Positions 32,407 through 42,263 of a DNA stretch of 64,000 bases are shown here, one piece after another. Origin of the DNA: Alphaproteobacteria bacterium (GTDB lineage Bacteria; Pseudomonadota; Alphaproteobacteria; Acetobacterales; Acetobacteraceae); NCBI GenBank assembly GCA_020850755.1, contig JADZEB010000018.1, forward strand, positions 186,001 to 250,000. Direction: 5' to 3'. Every line of letters begins with the position of its first letter. Positions within the stretch are counted from its first letter, which is position 1. The notes under the pieces were generated by a model. It had not been told where the DNA came from. It worked only from the letters and a program-made list of their open reading frames with translations, and did not search any database. Made by a program: the position numbers and the translations under genes.

Positions 32407-32852
32407 GGCCGTCGTTGATCCTGCGTACATCGGCGCCGATGCTGCTGTGGCTGTCGCTGCTCGCCTCGCTCTACGTGCTGGTGCGCGGCCATAACGAGCC
32501 GGGCGGCGGCTTCCTGGGCGGGCTGGTCGCCGCCTCCGGCCTGCTGTTCCACGCCATCGCGCGCGGGCCCGAGGGCGTGCGCACGCTGCTCGTCCTGCAT
32601 CCGGTGCAGCTTTCGGCGCTTGGCGTGCTGCTTGCCGCGACAAGCGGCCTGCCCGCCTTCCTCGGCCCGGATGGCGCCTACCTGACGCATCTCTGGTGGT
32701 TCGCCGAACTGGGCGTGACGCTGCCGCTCGGCACTGCGCTGCTGTTCGATCTCGGCGTCTACCTCGCGGTGGTGGGCATGGCGGTGGCGATCTTCATCGG
32801 CCTGCTCGAATGGAAGGCGGCGCGGGCCGCGGCAACGGAAGGAGGCGAGTGA
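32403..32852 (+). CDS. mrpB: Mrp antiporter subunit B (MnhB domain)
   Basis: This 149-residue protein with four membrane helices carries the MnhB signature [22 protein letters not shown] near residues 28-49, in which the GGGF loop is invariant. It starts inside the stop of mrpA (ATGA) and ends one base into mrpC (TGATG), so the genes are translationally coupled. Its role is structural and ion-path forming in the hetero-oligomeric antiporter. The length is normal. Confidence 0.94.
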   Translation: MRPSLILRTSAPMLLWLSLLASLYVLVRGHNEPGGGFLGGLVAASGLLFHAIARGPEGVRTLLVLHPVQLSALGVLLAATSGLPAFLGPDGAYLTHLWWFAELGVTLPLGTALLFDLGVYLAVVGMAVAIFIGLLEWKAARAAATEGGE

Positions 32853-33268
32853 TGGAGCTGCCCTTCGCCCTGGCGATTGGCGTGCTGGTTGCCGGCGCCG
32901 TCTACATGCTGCTCGCCCGCGACCTGCCGCGCATGCTGGTCGGCTTCGTGCTGCTCGGCACGGCGGCGAACCTGCTGATCCTGCTCGCCGGGCGCGTGGG
33001 CGGGATGACGCCGCCGCTGGTCGCGGCAGGCATGGCGGCACCGGGCGCCGACGCCGCCAACCCGCTGCCGCAGGCGCTGATCCTGACCGCGATCGTGATC
33101 GGCTTCGGCCTCGCTGCATTCGCTCTCATGCTGATCGTCAAGGCCCGCGCCGTCCTGGGCACCGTGCGCCCGGACGAGATGGCCGCGGCCGAGCCGCGCG
33201 CCGGTGCCGTGTCGTCGCCACCGACGCCGCCGCGCGCGCTGCCCCCGCCGCGGCGGGAGGCGGCGTGA
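32852..33268 (+). CDS. mrpC: Mrp antiporter subunit C (NuoK-like)
   Basis: The 138-residue homologue of complex I subunit NuoK has three helices, with YMLLARDLPRMLVGFVLLG and ADAANPLPQALILTAIVIGFG, whose ALxLTAIVI stretch is the family signature. The C-terminal 30 residues are a Pro-Ala-rich tail. It overlaps mrpB by one base and mrpD by one base. In the complex it lies next to MrpD and is part of the proton path. Confidence 0.95.
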   Translation: MELPFALAIGVLVAGAVYMLLARDLPRMLVGFVLLGTAANLLILLAGRVGGMTPPLVAAGMAAPGADAANPLPQALILTAIVIGFGLAAFALMLIVKARAVLGTVRPDEMAAAEPRAGAVSSPPTPPRALPPPRREAA

Positions 33269-34788
33269 TGCAGGCCCTGCTCGCAGCCCCGCTGCTCGTG
33301 CCGCTGGCCACGGCCTGCCTCGCGGCGCTGTTCTGGGGCCGGGCGGCCGCCCAGCGGGCGATCGGCATGGCCGGGTCGCTGGTGTTGCTGGCGGTGGCGG
33401 CACTGCTGCTGCGCGAGGTGGCGGCGGGCGGGCGCATCGTCGGGCAGATGGGCGGCTGGCCCGCGCCCTTCGGCATCACCCTGGTGGTGGATGCCTTCGC
33501 CGCGATCATGCTGCTCATCACCGGCGTGATGGCGGTTTCGGTGTCGCTCTATGCCATGGCCTCGGGCGCGCGCGAGCGCGACCGCGCCGGCTTCCAGCCG
33601 CTGCTGCACAGCCTGCTGCTCGGCGTGTGCGGGGCCTTTGTCACCGGCGACCTGTTCAACCTCTATGTCTGGTTCGAGGTGATGCTGATCGCCTCCTTCG
33701 GGCTGCTGGTGCTGGAGCGCACGCCGGCGCAGATCGATGGCGGGCTGCGCTACGTGATGCTGAACCTGGTCGGCACCACCTTTTTCCTGATGGCGGTGGG
33801 GCTGATCTACGGCCTTGCCGGGACGCTCAATCTCGCCGATCTCGCGCGGCTGGCGCCGGGCATCGCCAACCAGGGCGCGCTGGCCGCGGCGGGCATGCTG
33901 CTGCTGGTGGCGTTCGGCGCCAAGGCAGCGGTGTTCCCGCTGTTCAACTGGCTGCCGGCCGCCTACCACACCGCCTCGGTGCCGGTGGCGGCGATCTTCG
34001 CCGCGCTTCTGACCAAGGTCGGCGTCTATGCGATCATCCGCGTCTGGACGCTGCTGTTCGCCCATGACGTGGCCTTCTTCGGCCCCGTGCTGGGTGCGGT
34101 CGCGGTGGCGACGATGGTCGTGGGCGTGCTCGGCGCGGCGGCGCATCACGACGTGATGCGCATCCTCTCGTTCCACATCATCAGCCAGATCGGCTACATG
34201 CTGGTGGGCGTGGCGCTGATGACGCCGCTCGCCATCGCCGGCAGCGTCTTCTACATCCTGCACCACATCATCGTGAAGGCGAACCTGTTCCTGCTCGCCG
34301 GCGCGATCCGCCGCGAGGGCGGCAGCTTCGCCCTGGCGCGGCTTGGCGGCCTGTGGGTGGGCGCGCCGCTGCTTGGCCTGCTGTTCCTCGTTCCGGCGCT
34401 GTCGCTGGCGGGCCTGCCGCCGCTTTCGGGCTTCTGGGCGAAGCTGATGGTGATCCGCGGCAGCATCGAGGCGGGTGCCAATCTGGTCGCGGCGGCGGCG
34501 CTTCTGGTCGGGCTGCTGACGCTCTACTCGATGGTGAAGATCTGGAACGAGGCGTTCTGGAAGCCCGCGCCGGAGGGGGCCGCGCTCCCCGCCCCCGCCA
34601 TGGGCGAGCGCGCGGCCAGCTATGCGCCGATCGTGGCCCTGGCGGGGATCACGCTTGCGATCGGCCTCTGGACCGAGCCGTTCGCGCGGCTGTCGCTGGT
34701 GGTGGCCGGCGGCCTGCTCGACCGCGAGGGCTACATCGCCGCGGTGCTGGCGCCCGGTGCCACCCACCTCGCAGGAGTGGTGCCATGA
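33268..34788 (+). CDS. mrpD: Mrp antiporter subunit D (NuoN/NuoM-like)
   Basis: The 506-residue polytopic subunit has fourteen expected helices. Features are LYVWFEVMLIASFGLLVLE with the conserved helix-5 glutamate, AAVFPLFNWLPAAYHTASVPV, HDVMRILSFHIISQIGYM and SLAGLPPLSGFWAKL. The ATG at 33268 is chosen over an adjacent GTG at 33265 because a GGAGG site (33256-33260) is then 7 bp away. The start overlaps the stop of mrpC (TGATG). Together with MrpA it forms the antiporter-like proton/cation channels. Confidence 0.94.
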   Translation: MQALLAAPLLVPLATACLAALFWGRAAAQRAIGMAGSLVLLAVAALLLREVAAGGRIVGQMGGWPAPFGITLVVDAFAAIMLLITGVMAVSVSLYAMASGARERDRAGFQPLLHSLLLGVCGAFVTGDLFNLYVWFEVMLIASFGLLVLERTPAQIDGGLRYVMLNLVGTTFFLMAVGLIYGLAGTLNLADLARLAPGIANQGALAAAGMLLLVAFGAKAAVFPLFNWLPAAYHTASVPVAAIFAALLTKVGVYAIIRVWTLLFAHDVAFFGPVLGAVAVATMVVGVLGAAAHHDVMRILSFHIISQIGYMLVGVALMTPLAIAGSVFYILHHIIVKANLFLLAGAIRREGGSFALARLGGLWVGAPLLGLLFLVPALSLAGLPPLSGFWAKLMVIRGSIEAGANLVAAAALLVGLLTLYSMVKIWNEAFWKPAPEGAALPAPAMGERAASYAPIVALAGITLAIGLWTEPFARLSLVVAGGLLDREGYIAAVLAPGATHLAGVVP

Positions 34789-35132
34789 AGCCGTTCGCCC
34801 TGCTGGCAGGCTGGAGTGGCGTCGCGGCGGGTTTCGCCGTCGAGCTTGCCAAGGCGACGCTTGCCACCATCCGCGCCGTGCTCGGCGCCACGCTGGGCGG
34901 CAATGGCGCGCTGCGCCCGGCGATCCTGGCCGTGCCCCTCGATCTTCGCTCGCCCGCCGGCATCGCCCTGTTCGCCGACATGGTGACGCTGACGCCGGGC
35001 ACCACCAGCCTCGATGTGTCGGAGGATCGAAGCGTGCTCTATGTCCATGTGCTGGACGCGCCCGACCATGCCGCGGCGGTGGCCGAGATGAAGGCGGCGC
35101 TGGAGGCGCGCGTGCGCCGGGTGCTGCCATGA
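34785..35132 (+). CDS. mrpE: Mrp antiporter subunit E, N-terminally short
   Basis: At 115 residues this is clearly shorter than the usual 155-165 for MrpE. The conserved soluble part is complete: ITLTPGT-type MVTLTPGTTSLDVSED and the LYVHVLDAP strand. At the N-terminus only one short hydrophobic stretch is visible (PFALLAGWSGVAAGFAVELA), so the first membrane helices seem to be lost. The ATG overlaps the mrpD stop (ATGA) and no earlier start in frame fits. MrpE is needed for stability of the complex in other bacteria. A shortened form is possible, as known for some alphaproteobacterial sets, but I cannot confirm how common it is. Confidence 0.88.
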   Translation: MKPFALLAGWSGVAAGFAVELAKATLATIRAVLGATLGGNGALRPAILAVPLDLRSPAGIALFADMVTLTPGTTSLDVSEDRSVLYVHVLDAPDHAAAVAEMKAALEARVRRVLP

Positions 35133-35452
35133 GCGCGGTGCTCGCCGCCACCGCTTTCACCGCCATCGTCGCCGGCGTGGCGATCCTCGCCGTTGCGGCG
35201 CGCCTGCTGCGCGGCCCTTCCAGCGCGGATCGTGCCATCGCCATCGACATGCTCGGGCTGCTGGCGATCGTGGTGGCGACGCTGGTGGCGGTGATCGCCG
35301 GGCAGCAGGGCTTCCTCGATGTCGCCTTCGGCATCGCGCTGGTGGCCTTCCTGGGCGCGGTCGCCTTCGCCGGGCTGCTCGAGCGCCTCGGCGCCGCCGT
35401 GTCCGACGCAGCGCCGCCGGCGCCGGCCGCCGCGCGCGAGGACACGCCATGA
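35129..35452 (+). CDS. mrpF: Mrp antiporter subunit F
   Basis: The 107-residue protein has three helices and the MrpF signature RLLRGPSSADRAIAIDMLG near residues 25-43, in which the DR pair is characteristic. GFLDVAFGIALVAFLGAVAFA follows in the third helix. A Pro-Ala tail of about 20 residues extends beyond the family core. It is coupled to mrpE (ATGA) and to mrpG (ATGA). It resembles bile-acid exporter-like small subunits of the complex. Confidence 0.93.
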   Translation: MSAVLAATAFTAIVAGVAILAVAARLLRGPSSADRAIAIDMLGLLAIVVATLVAVIAGQQGFLDVAFGIALVAFLGAVAFAGLLERLGAAVSDAAPPAPAAAREDTP

Positions 35453-36738
35453 GCGCGGCAGGGGAGATCCTGGCCGCGCTCCTGATCCTGTCCGGGGGCG
35501 TGGTGATCGGCTTCGCCGCACTTGGCGTGCTGCGCCTGCCGGACCCGTTCATGCGCATGCATGCCGCGACCAAGGCGGGGGTGGTGGGCGCGGGATTCGT
35601 GCTGCTCGGGGGGGGACTTTCCTTCGGCACGCTGTCGGGCGCGCTCACCGGACTTGCCGGCTTCCTGTTCCTGCTGGTGACCGCGCCGCTTGCCTCGCAC
35701 GCGCTCGGCCGCGCCGCCTATGTCGCCGGCGCACCGCTGAGCGGCACCACCACCCACGACGCGCTGGCGGGCGTGCTGCCGCGCAACGTCGTCGATATCG
35801 CGGCGGCGCGTGCGCGCTGGTCGCGCGAGGTTACCGAGATCCCTGTCGAGGAGGGCGCCATGACTGCCATTCCCTACCGGAGTTCGCCCGCATCGGCCGA
35901 GGCGACCGACCTTCTGGCCGTGCGTCGGGTCACCACCTGGCTGATCGGCGGGCCGTCGCAGCCCGAAGCCTCGCAGCTCGCCTTCGATCTCGCCCGCCTG
36001 TCGGGCGCGGAGATCACCGGGCTGACGGCGCTCGATCCCGCGGCGGTGGAGTATCGCGAGCCGCTTTCGATCGGCGGCGGCTACTGGATGCGCTGGATGG
36101 CGGATCGGCGGCGGGTGGCCATGCGCCAGGCCGCGTCGCAGGCGCTGGCCGAGTTCGAGCGGCTGGCGGCGAGCGTGCGCCGGCCCGCCACCACCCGCCA
36201 CGAGGAGGGCGATTTCGCCGCGCTGGCGCCGGTGCTGGCCGGATCCGACCTGCTCGTGCTGCCGGCCGGTGTCGATCGCACGGGGCGGCAATGCGACCAT
36301 GCCGAGGAGGCGTCGAGCATGGTGGCGCGGGCGCGGCTTGCCCCGGTGCTGCGCGTGCTGCGCCGTCCGCCCGCGGTGCGCCGCGTGCTGCTGCTGGTCG
36401 GCACCACGCCGGCCTGCCCGCGGCTGGCGCAGGGGCTGATCCGCGCCGGCCTGTGGCCCGATGCGCGCATCACCGTGGCGCCCGCCAGCGCCGCCGACCC
36501 GGCACAGGCGCGCATCGTCGCCGCTCAGGTCGAGCTGCTGCAGGCGCATGGCCGCGACGCGCAGGCCGGCCAGCCGCTGGATGCCGATGGCGGCCGCGCC
36601 GCCATGCTTGCGCGCATCCGCGCCTACGATGCCGCCGTGATGGGCGCCTTGTCGAACCGCGCCGGCTGGCTCGGCGCGCTCGGCGCCGATCTGCACGAGA
36701 CGGTTGCCGACACCGCGCCCCTGATCCTCTTGCCCTAG
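35449..36738 (+). CDS. mrpG: Mrp antiporter subunit G with a C-terminal universal-stress-like extension
   Basis: The 429-residue protein is three to four times the usual length. Residues 1-115 are a complete MrpG with three helices and the signature LGVLRLPDPFMRMHAATKAG. From about residue 160 onward there are two soluble alpha/beta units: residues 160-300 with VRRVTTWLIGGPSQPEASQL and SDLLVLPAG, and 305-429 with VRRVLLLVGTTPAC and AAVMGALSNRAG. Their strand-loop-helix order resembles tandem UspA domains. The frame is uninterrupted. An internal ATG at 35860 (codon 138) has a strong GAGGAGG site and could produce the soluble part alone. The fusion could couple antiporter state to nucleotide or stress sensing, which is inference. 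Confidence 0.85.
   Translation: MSAAGEILAALLILSGGVVIGFAALGVLRLPDPFMRMHAATKAGVVGAGFVLLGGGLSFGTLSGALTGLAGFLFLLVTAPLASHALGRAAYVAGAPLSGTTTHDALAGVLPRNVVDIAAARARWSREVTEIPVEEGAMTAIPYRSSPASAEATDLLAVRRVTTWLIGGPSQPEASQLAFDLARLSGAEITGLTALDPAAVEYREPLSIGGGYWMRWMADRRRVAMRQAASQALAEFERLAASVRRPATTRHEEGDFAALAPVLAGSDLLVLPAGVDRTGRQCDHAEEASSMVARARLAPVLRVLRRPPAVRRVLLLVGTTPACPRLAQGLIRAGLWPDARITVAPASAADPAQARIVAAQVELLQAHGRDAQAGQPLDADGGRAAMLARIRAYDAAVMGALSNRAGWLGALGADLHETVADTAPLILLP
35848..35862 (+). promoter_or_regulatory. Internal ribosome site and start codon within mrpG
   Basis: GAGGAGG (35848-35854) followed after 5 bp by ATG (35860-35862), in frame with mrpG. It lies exactly at the linker between the membrane part and the universal-stress-like part. 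It is stronger than most start sites of the operon and would give a separate protein of 292 residues. Confidence 0.5.
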
Positions 36739-36778
36739 GCGGCGCGCGGCCCCATCTGCCGGGGATGCGAGACGTGCT

Positions 36779-36796
36779 CGCGAGCGGCGGCTCGCG
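36779..36796 (+). terminator. Hairpin between mrpG and the histidine kinase gene
   Basis: The 7-bp perfect arms CGCGAGC and GCTCGCG have a four-base loop within the 81-bp gap. There is no T-run. It may attenuate transcription from the mrp genes into the two-component genes or stabilise the upstream mRNA. Confidence 0.3.
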
Positions 36797-36819
36797 TCGG
36801 CCAATGATGCGTTCGGGTG

Positions 36820-38201
36820 ATGCTGTCCTGGATTCCACCAACCTTGCGCCTGCCGCTTGCCGCCGGCCTGATCATCTTCGTGGTGGCGGTCGGCACGACG
36901 CAGGTGGCGCTTCGCTTCGAGGCGCGCGAGGCCGAATCCCAGGTCCGCCGCGTCGGGCAGGTCTATCTCGACGGGCTGGTGACCGCGGCCCGCCCGGCGC
37001 TGGAAGCGGGCGATCTCGCCGAGTTGTCGCGGCTGTTCGCGCTCGCCTTCGCCGAGCAGCGCGGCATCTCCGAGCGCGCGCTGTTCGCCTTCGATCCCGA
37101 GGGCGGGCTGCTGGCCCGGGTCGGCGATCCGGCACTGCGCCACGATCCCGCGCCCGGTCCCCTGCGCGAGGCTTTTCGCATCGATGCGCAAGCGGGCGTG
37201 GCCTGGGTGTCGCGCCGCGTCGAGCCGGGGCCCGGCTTCGTGCTGCTGGCCGCGCTCGATTTCCGCGACGTGCTCGATGCGCGCCGGCGCCTTGTCATTG
37301 CCGTCGTGCTGGTCGATCTGGTGATCGCCGCGGCCTGCGCGCTGCTGGCCTACGGGCTGTTGAACCGGCTGAACCGCCCGGTCGTGACGATGGTGCGCGA
37401 GCTGGAGGCGGCATCCGCGGGCGTGCCCGCGCCGCTGCCCGAGGCGACCATCGCGGCGGCGGATGCGCGCATCCGCCCGATCTATGGCGCCTTCAACCGC
37501 ATGGTCGGGGCGATGCGCGAGCGCGAGCAGCTCGCCGCCGAGCTTGCCGAGAAGGAGCAGGCGGCCGCGCTCGGCCGCCTTGCCGCCACCATCGCCCACG
37601 AGGTGCGCAACCCGCTCGGCGGGCTTGCCACGGCGGTATCCACCATCAGGCGCTTCGGTGCCGATGCCGAGGTTCGCACCGAATCGCTCGGCCTGCTTGA
37701 ACGCGGGATCGAGACGCTGGACCGGCTGGTGACCTCGACGCTCAACCTCTACCGCCCCGAGCAGGAGCGGCGCCTGACCCGCACCGACTTCGAGGATCTG
37801 GAGCGTCTGGTCCGCCCTGCTGCCGAGAAGCATGGCGTCGCGCTGGAGTGGGACATTGCCGTGCCGGCATCGCTTGCCCTTGGCGCGGTCGGGGTGCGGC
37901 AGGTGCTGCTCAACCTGCTGCTCAATGCCTGCGCCGCCTCGCCTGCCGGGGGGCGGGTCGGGCTCGCGGCCAGGGTCGAGGACGGGGCGCTGGTCTGCAT
38001 CGTCACCGACCAGGGCGGCGGCATGGATCCGCGCAATGCCGAGTGGCTGGAGGCGGGGCGCATGCCCGCGTCCGGCTCGCGGCGCCTCGGCATGGACGTG
38101 GTGGTGAGCATGCTCGGCAGCCTGGCCGGGCGCGCCTCGGTCGCGAGCGACCCCGCGCATGGCACCACCATCCGCGTCGCGATCCCGCTGGAGGCGGGGG
38201 C

Positions 38202-38205
<4 letters not shown>
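36820..38205 (+). CDS. Sensor histidine kinase
   Basis: The 461-residue membrane kinase has a helix at about 5-27, a periplasmic domain of about 125 residues, a second helix near 155-180, then a HAMP-like linker (LLNRLNRPVVTMVREL). The dimerisation box AHEVRNPLGGLATAV has the phospho-acceptor at His260. N-box LLNLLLNACAAS and G-box VTDQGGGMD complete the ATPase. The late box with RRLGMDVVVSML fits kinases that pair with NtrC-type regulators. A GTG directly precedes the ATG chosen. It overlaps the regulator gene by ATGA and follows mrpG by 81 bp, so it may sense ion or pH stress. The signal is unknown. Confidence 0.92.
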
Positions 38206-39536
<1,331 letters not shown>

Positions 39537-39561
39537 GGCGGCCCGGCGCCGCCGATCGCGC

Positions 39562-39592
39562 TTGACCTTCCCCCTGGGGGAAGGCGTTCACT
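39562..39592 (+). promoter_or_regulatory. CueR-type (MerR family) copper-responsive promoter
   Basis: TTGACC (39562-39567) overlaps a perfect 9-bp inverted repeat, CCTTCCCCC-T-GGGGGAAGG (39566-39584), and is followed after exactly 19 bp by TTCACT (39587-39592). The long 19-bp spacer with a dyad between -35 and -10 is the mark of MerR-family promoters. The ACCTTCC-N-GGAAGG sequence is that of CueR sites such as at E. coli copA and cueO. It lies 93 bp ahead of the multicopper oxidase gene. No cueR gene is in the window. Confidence 0.85.
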
Positions 39593-39684
39593 CCGTCCTT
39601 GCGGATGCGGCTGTCCCGGCCCTTGCGGGGGCTGGCCGCGCGGGGCCGCGCATCGACCAACGCCTGATCGAAGGGATCCGCGCC

Positions 39685-41244
39685 ATGCCTGTTTCGCGCC
39701 GCCTGCTGCTCGGCAGTTCTGCCGCCGCGGCTTCATCCTTCCTGCTGCCATCCGCCTCCGCCCGCGCCCAGGACGCCGCTCCCGCCGGGGCGCGCAGCCT
39801 GAGCGTCGGCACGCGCATGCTGGAGGTCAAGGGCCGCGCCGCGCGCGTCTTCTCCATCACCGATGGCGCCGGCAGGCCGGGCCTCGTGCTCGATCCGGGC
39901 GAGCGCTTCCGCGTCGCGCTCGCCAACCGCACCGAGGAGCCGACCACCCTCCACTGGCATGGCCAGACCCCGCCGGTGGCGCAGGACGGCATGCCCGACA
40001 TCTCGCACCCGCCGCTGCCGCCGGGCGGGGCGCATGCCTATGATTTCGCGGCCCGCGCCGGCACGCACTGGATGCACAGCCACCACGCCTTGCAGGAAAT
40101 GAACCTGATGGCTGCGCCCTTGATCGTGCACGGCGCGGCCGACCGGCGCACCGATCGCCAGGAGGTGGTGGTGCTCCTGCACGATTTCAGCTTCACCCCG
40201 CCCGAGCAGGTGCTGGCGGCGCTGCGCGCGGGCGCCCATGCCGGCCACGGAGCCCAGGCCACGGCGAGCCCCGCGCCGCAGGCCGGGGCCGAGCCGCGTG
40301 CCGCCGAGCCGCGCGCCGCCGATCCGCATGCCGGGCACCGCATGGGCGGGGGCGGCATGGCGGGCATGATGGGCGGTATGATGGGCGGTATGATGGGCGG
40401 CGGCATGCCCGGCATGATGATGGGGGGCACGGACCTCAACGACCATGATTTCGACGCCTATCTCGCCAACGACCGCACGCTCGACGATCCGGAAGTCGTG
40501 CGCGTCGAGCCGGGCGGGCGGGTGCTGTTGCGCCTGATCAATGGCGCGGCCGCGACCGTGTTCTGGATCGATCTCGGCGCGCTCGAAGGCCGGCTCGTCG
40601 CGGTTGATGGCAATGCGGTGCAGCCGATCGCCGGGCGGCGCTTCCCCTTCGCCATGGGCCAGCGGCTGGACATCGCGCTCGAGCTGCCGCGCGCGGGCGG
40701 AACCTTCCCGATCCTCGCCCAGCGCGAGGGCGACCGGGTGCGCACCGGCATCATCCTTGCTGCGCGCGGTGCGCCGGTGCGGCGCGTGGCCGAGCAGGCC
40801 GGCCAAGCGGCAGGCGCGATGACGCTGGAGCTCGAATCGCGCCTGCGCGCCGCATCCGGCGCCGGGCTGGCGCCGCGCGAGCCCGACCGGCGGCTTCGCG
40901 CCATGCTCACCGGCAATATGAGCCCCTATGAGTGGGGCATCGATGGCCGGGCCTGGGGCGCGCATCGCCCGCTTGCCGTGCGTGCGGGCGAGCGGGTGGA
41001 ACTCACGCTCGAGAACCACAGCATGATGGCGCACCCGATGCACCTGCACGGCCACCACTTCCAGGTGGTGGCGATCGGCGGGCGGCGCATGGCCGGTGCG
41101 ATGCGCGACACGGTGCAGATCCCGCCGATGGGCGCGGCGACCCTCGCCTTCACTGCCGACAATCCCGGCCGCTGGTTCCTGCACTGCCACAACCTCCTGC
41201 ACATGGCCACCGGCATGATGACCGAGATCGCCTATGCGGCCTGA
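39685..41244 (+). CDS. Met-rich multicopper oxidase (copper resistance, CueO/CopA type)
   Basis: The 519-residue periplasmic oxidase has a Tat leader (SRRLLLG, residues 4-10, cleavage near ARAQD). All four copper-ligand clusters are present: LHWHG (about 89-93), HSHH (about 132-135), HPMHLHGHHF (about 450-459) and HCHNLLHMATGM (about 500-511), the last with the axial methionine of the T1 copper. Residues about 217-250 form a His/Met-rich insert with repeated MMGG, the mark of cuprous oxidases that take Cu(I) and make Cu(II). The CueR-type promoter upstream confirms a copper role. The ATG follows a GAAGGGATC site. Substrate other than copper is not excluded. Confidence 0.93.
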   Translation: MPVSRRLLLGSSAAAASSFLLPSASARAQDAAPAGARSLSVGTRMLEVKGRAARVFSITDGAGRPGLVLDPGERFRVALANRTEEPTTLHWHGQTPPVAQDGMPDISHPPLPPGGAHAYDFAARAGTHWMHSHHALQEMNLMAAPLIVHGAADRRTDRQEVVVLLHDFSFTPPEQVLAALRAGAHAGHGAQATASPAPQAGAEPRAAEPRAADPHAGHRMGGGGMAGMMGGMMGGMMGGGMPGMMMGGTDLNDHDFDAYLANDRTLDDPEVVRVEPGGRVLLRLINGAAATVFWIDLGALEGRLVAVDGNAVQPIAGRRFPFAMGQRLDIALELPRAGGTFPILAQREGDRVRTGIILAARGAPVRRVAEQAGQAAGAMTLELESRLRAASGAGLAPREPDRRLRAMLTGNMSPYEWGIDGRAWGAHRPLAVRAGERVELTLENHSMMAHPMHLHGHHFQVVAIGGRRMAGAMRDTVQIPPMGAATLAFTADNPGRWFLHCHNLLHMATGMMTEIAYAA

Positions 41245-41314
41245 GGCTCCGCGTTGCGGTTTGGCGACTGGTGACAGCCCGATGATCATTCGCGGCCGCG
41301 CGCGTCGCGCTCGA

Positions 41315-41343
41315 TTGACAGTCCGCCCCACCGGCCACACGAT
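41315..41343 (+). promoter_or_regulatory. Candidate sigma-70 promoter of the TetR gene
   Basis: TTGACA (41315-41320), a perfect -35 element, is followed after 17 bp by CACGAT (41338-41343), a weak -10. It lies about 50 bp ahead of the start codon. A weak -10 is common where an activator or a repressed state is involved. Confidence 0.4.
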
Positions 41344-41390
41344 CGCGTTGAACAAGCGAAGCGCGCGCGACGTGGGAGGCGCGGACGTCG

Positions 41391-42158
41391 ATGGCCGGCC
41401 GGGGCGTGGCAACGCCGATCAAGAACGAAAGACTGGTTTCGGAACGACGCGCGCGCATTGTCGCCGCCGCGCAGCAGGTGTTCCGCGCCAAGGGCTTCCA
41501 CGAGACCACCGTGCGCGACGTGGGCGAGGCCGCCGGGCTGACCCAGGGCACGCTCTACAACTATGTCCGCTCCAAGGCCGATATTCTCTACCTCGTCGTT
41601 TCCGAGCTCACCGGCGCCTACATGCGTGACGTGCGCGCAGCGGTCGAGGGCATCAGCGACCCGCAGCGGCGGCTGGCGGTGGCGGTGCGCGCGCTGATCG
41701 AGACGATGGACCGCCGCCAGGAGGAGATCCTGCTCCTCTACCATGAAAGCCACGCGCTCGATCGCGACAGCCTTCGCCACATCCTGTCGATGGTGGCGGA
41801 GTTCATCGGCCTCTTTCAGACCATCCTGAAGGAGGCGCGCGCCGCCGGGCTGGCCCTTGCGCCGCCGGCACGCGAGGATGCGGTGGTGGCCGACTTCGTG
41901 ACCTTCCTGCCGACGATCCTCGCCTTGCGGCGCTGGCATCTGCGCCGCGCCGCGAGCCATGCGCGCGTCATCCGCGAACTCACCGCCTTCATCCTGCGCG
42001 GGCTTGGCGTGGTCGAGCCCGACGCGCTTGCCCGCGCCGCCGAGGGACGCGTCCGGCGCACGGTCAGGCGACATGCGCGCCCGAGCACGCTCGCCGCCCC
42101 CCAGCGCGCGCCCCGCCGCGCAGCCGCCGACGCCGCAGCCCAGCGGGAGACGGCCTGA
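41391..42158 (+). CDS. TetR/AcrR family transcriptional regulator
   Basis: The 255-residue regulator has a helix-turn-helix at about 22-65 (AAQQVFRAKGFHETTVRDVG, then GTLYNYVRSK), the classical TetR DNA-reading part. The C-terminal ligand domain is unassigned but resembles that of regulators of acyl-CoA metabolism (an EILLLYHESHALDRDS stretch as in some FadR-like TetR). A GTG five codons later is an alternative start. Arginine- and proline-rich residues fill the last 45 positions. It probably controls itself and the acyl-CoA synthetase-like gene 105 bp downstream. Confidence 0.9.
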   Translation: MAGRGVATPIKNERLVSERRARIVAAAQQVFRAKGFHETTVRDVGEAAGLTQGTLYNYVRSKADILYLVVSELTGAYMRDVRAAVEGISDPQRRLAVAVRALIETMDRRQEEILLLYHESHALDRDSLRHILSMVAEFIGLFQTILKEARAAGLALAPPAREDAVVADFVTFLPTILALRRWHLRRAASHARVIRELTAFILRGLGVVEPDALARAAEGRVRRTVRRHARPSTLAAPQRAPRRAAADAAAQRETA

Positions 42159-42263
42159 GCCATCCGCCCGGCCAGCGCCGCCGGTATCCGGGGCCGAGCC
42201 TTTTCGTTCGCCGCGCGCCGCTTTGGCGCTAATATCGCGGCCACAGGGAAGGAGGGCGCCACG

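Noticed and set aside
32902-38160. A continuous open frame of more than 1700 codons on the minus strand across the mrp operon
   Set aside because: It is the antisense shadow of GC-rich coding sequence. Its translation is His/Arg/Gln-rich without domains, while the plus strand has a complete, overlapping Mrp operon.
41344-41366. TetR operator around TTGAACAA ahead of the TetR gene
   Set aside because: The dyad is only partial (GTTG-AA-CAAG) and too short to separate from chance.
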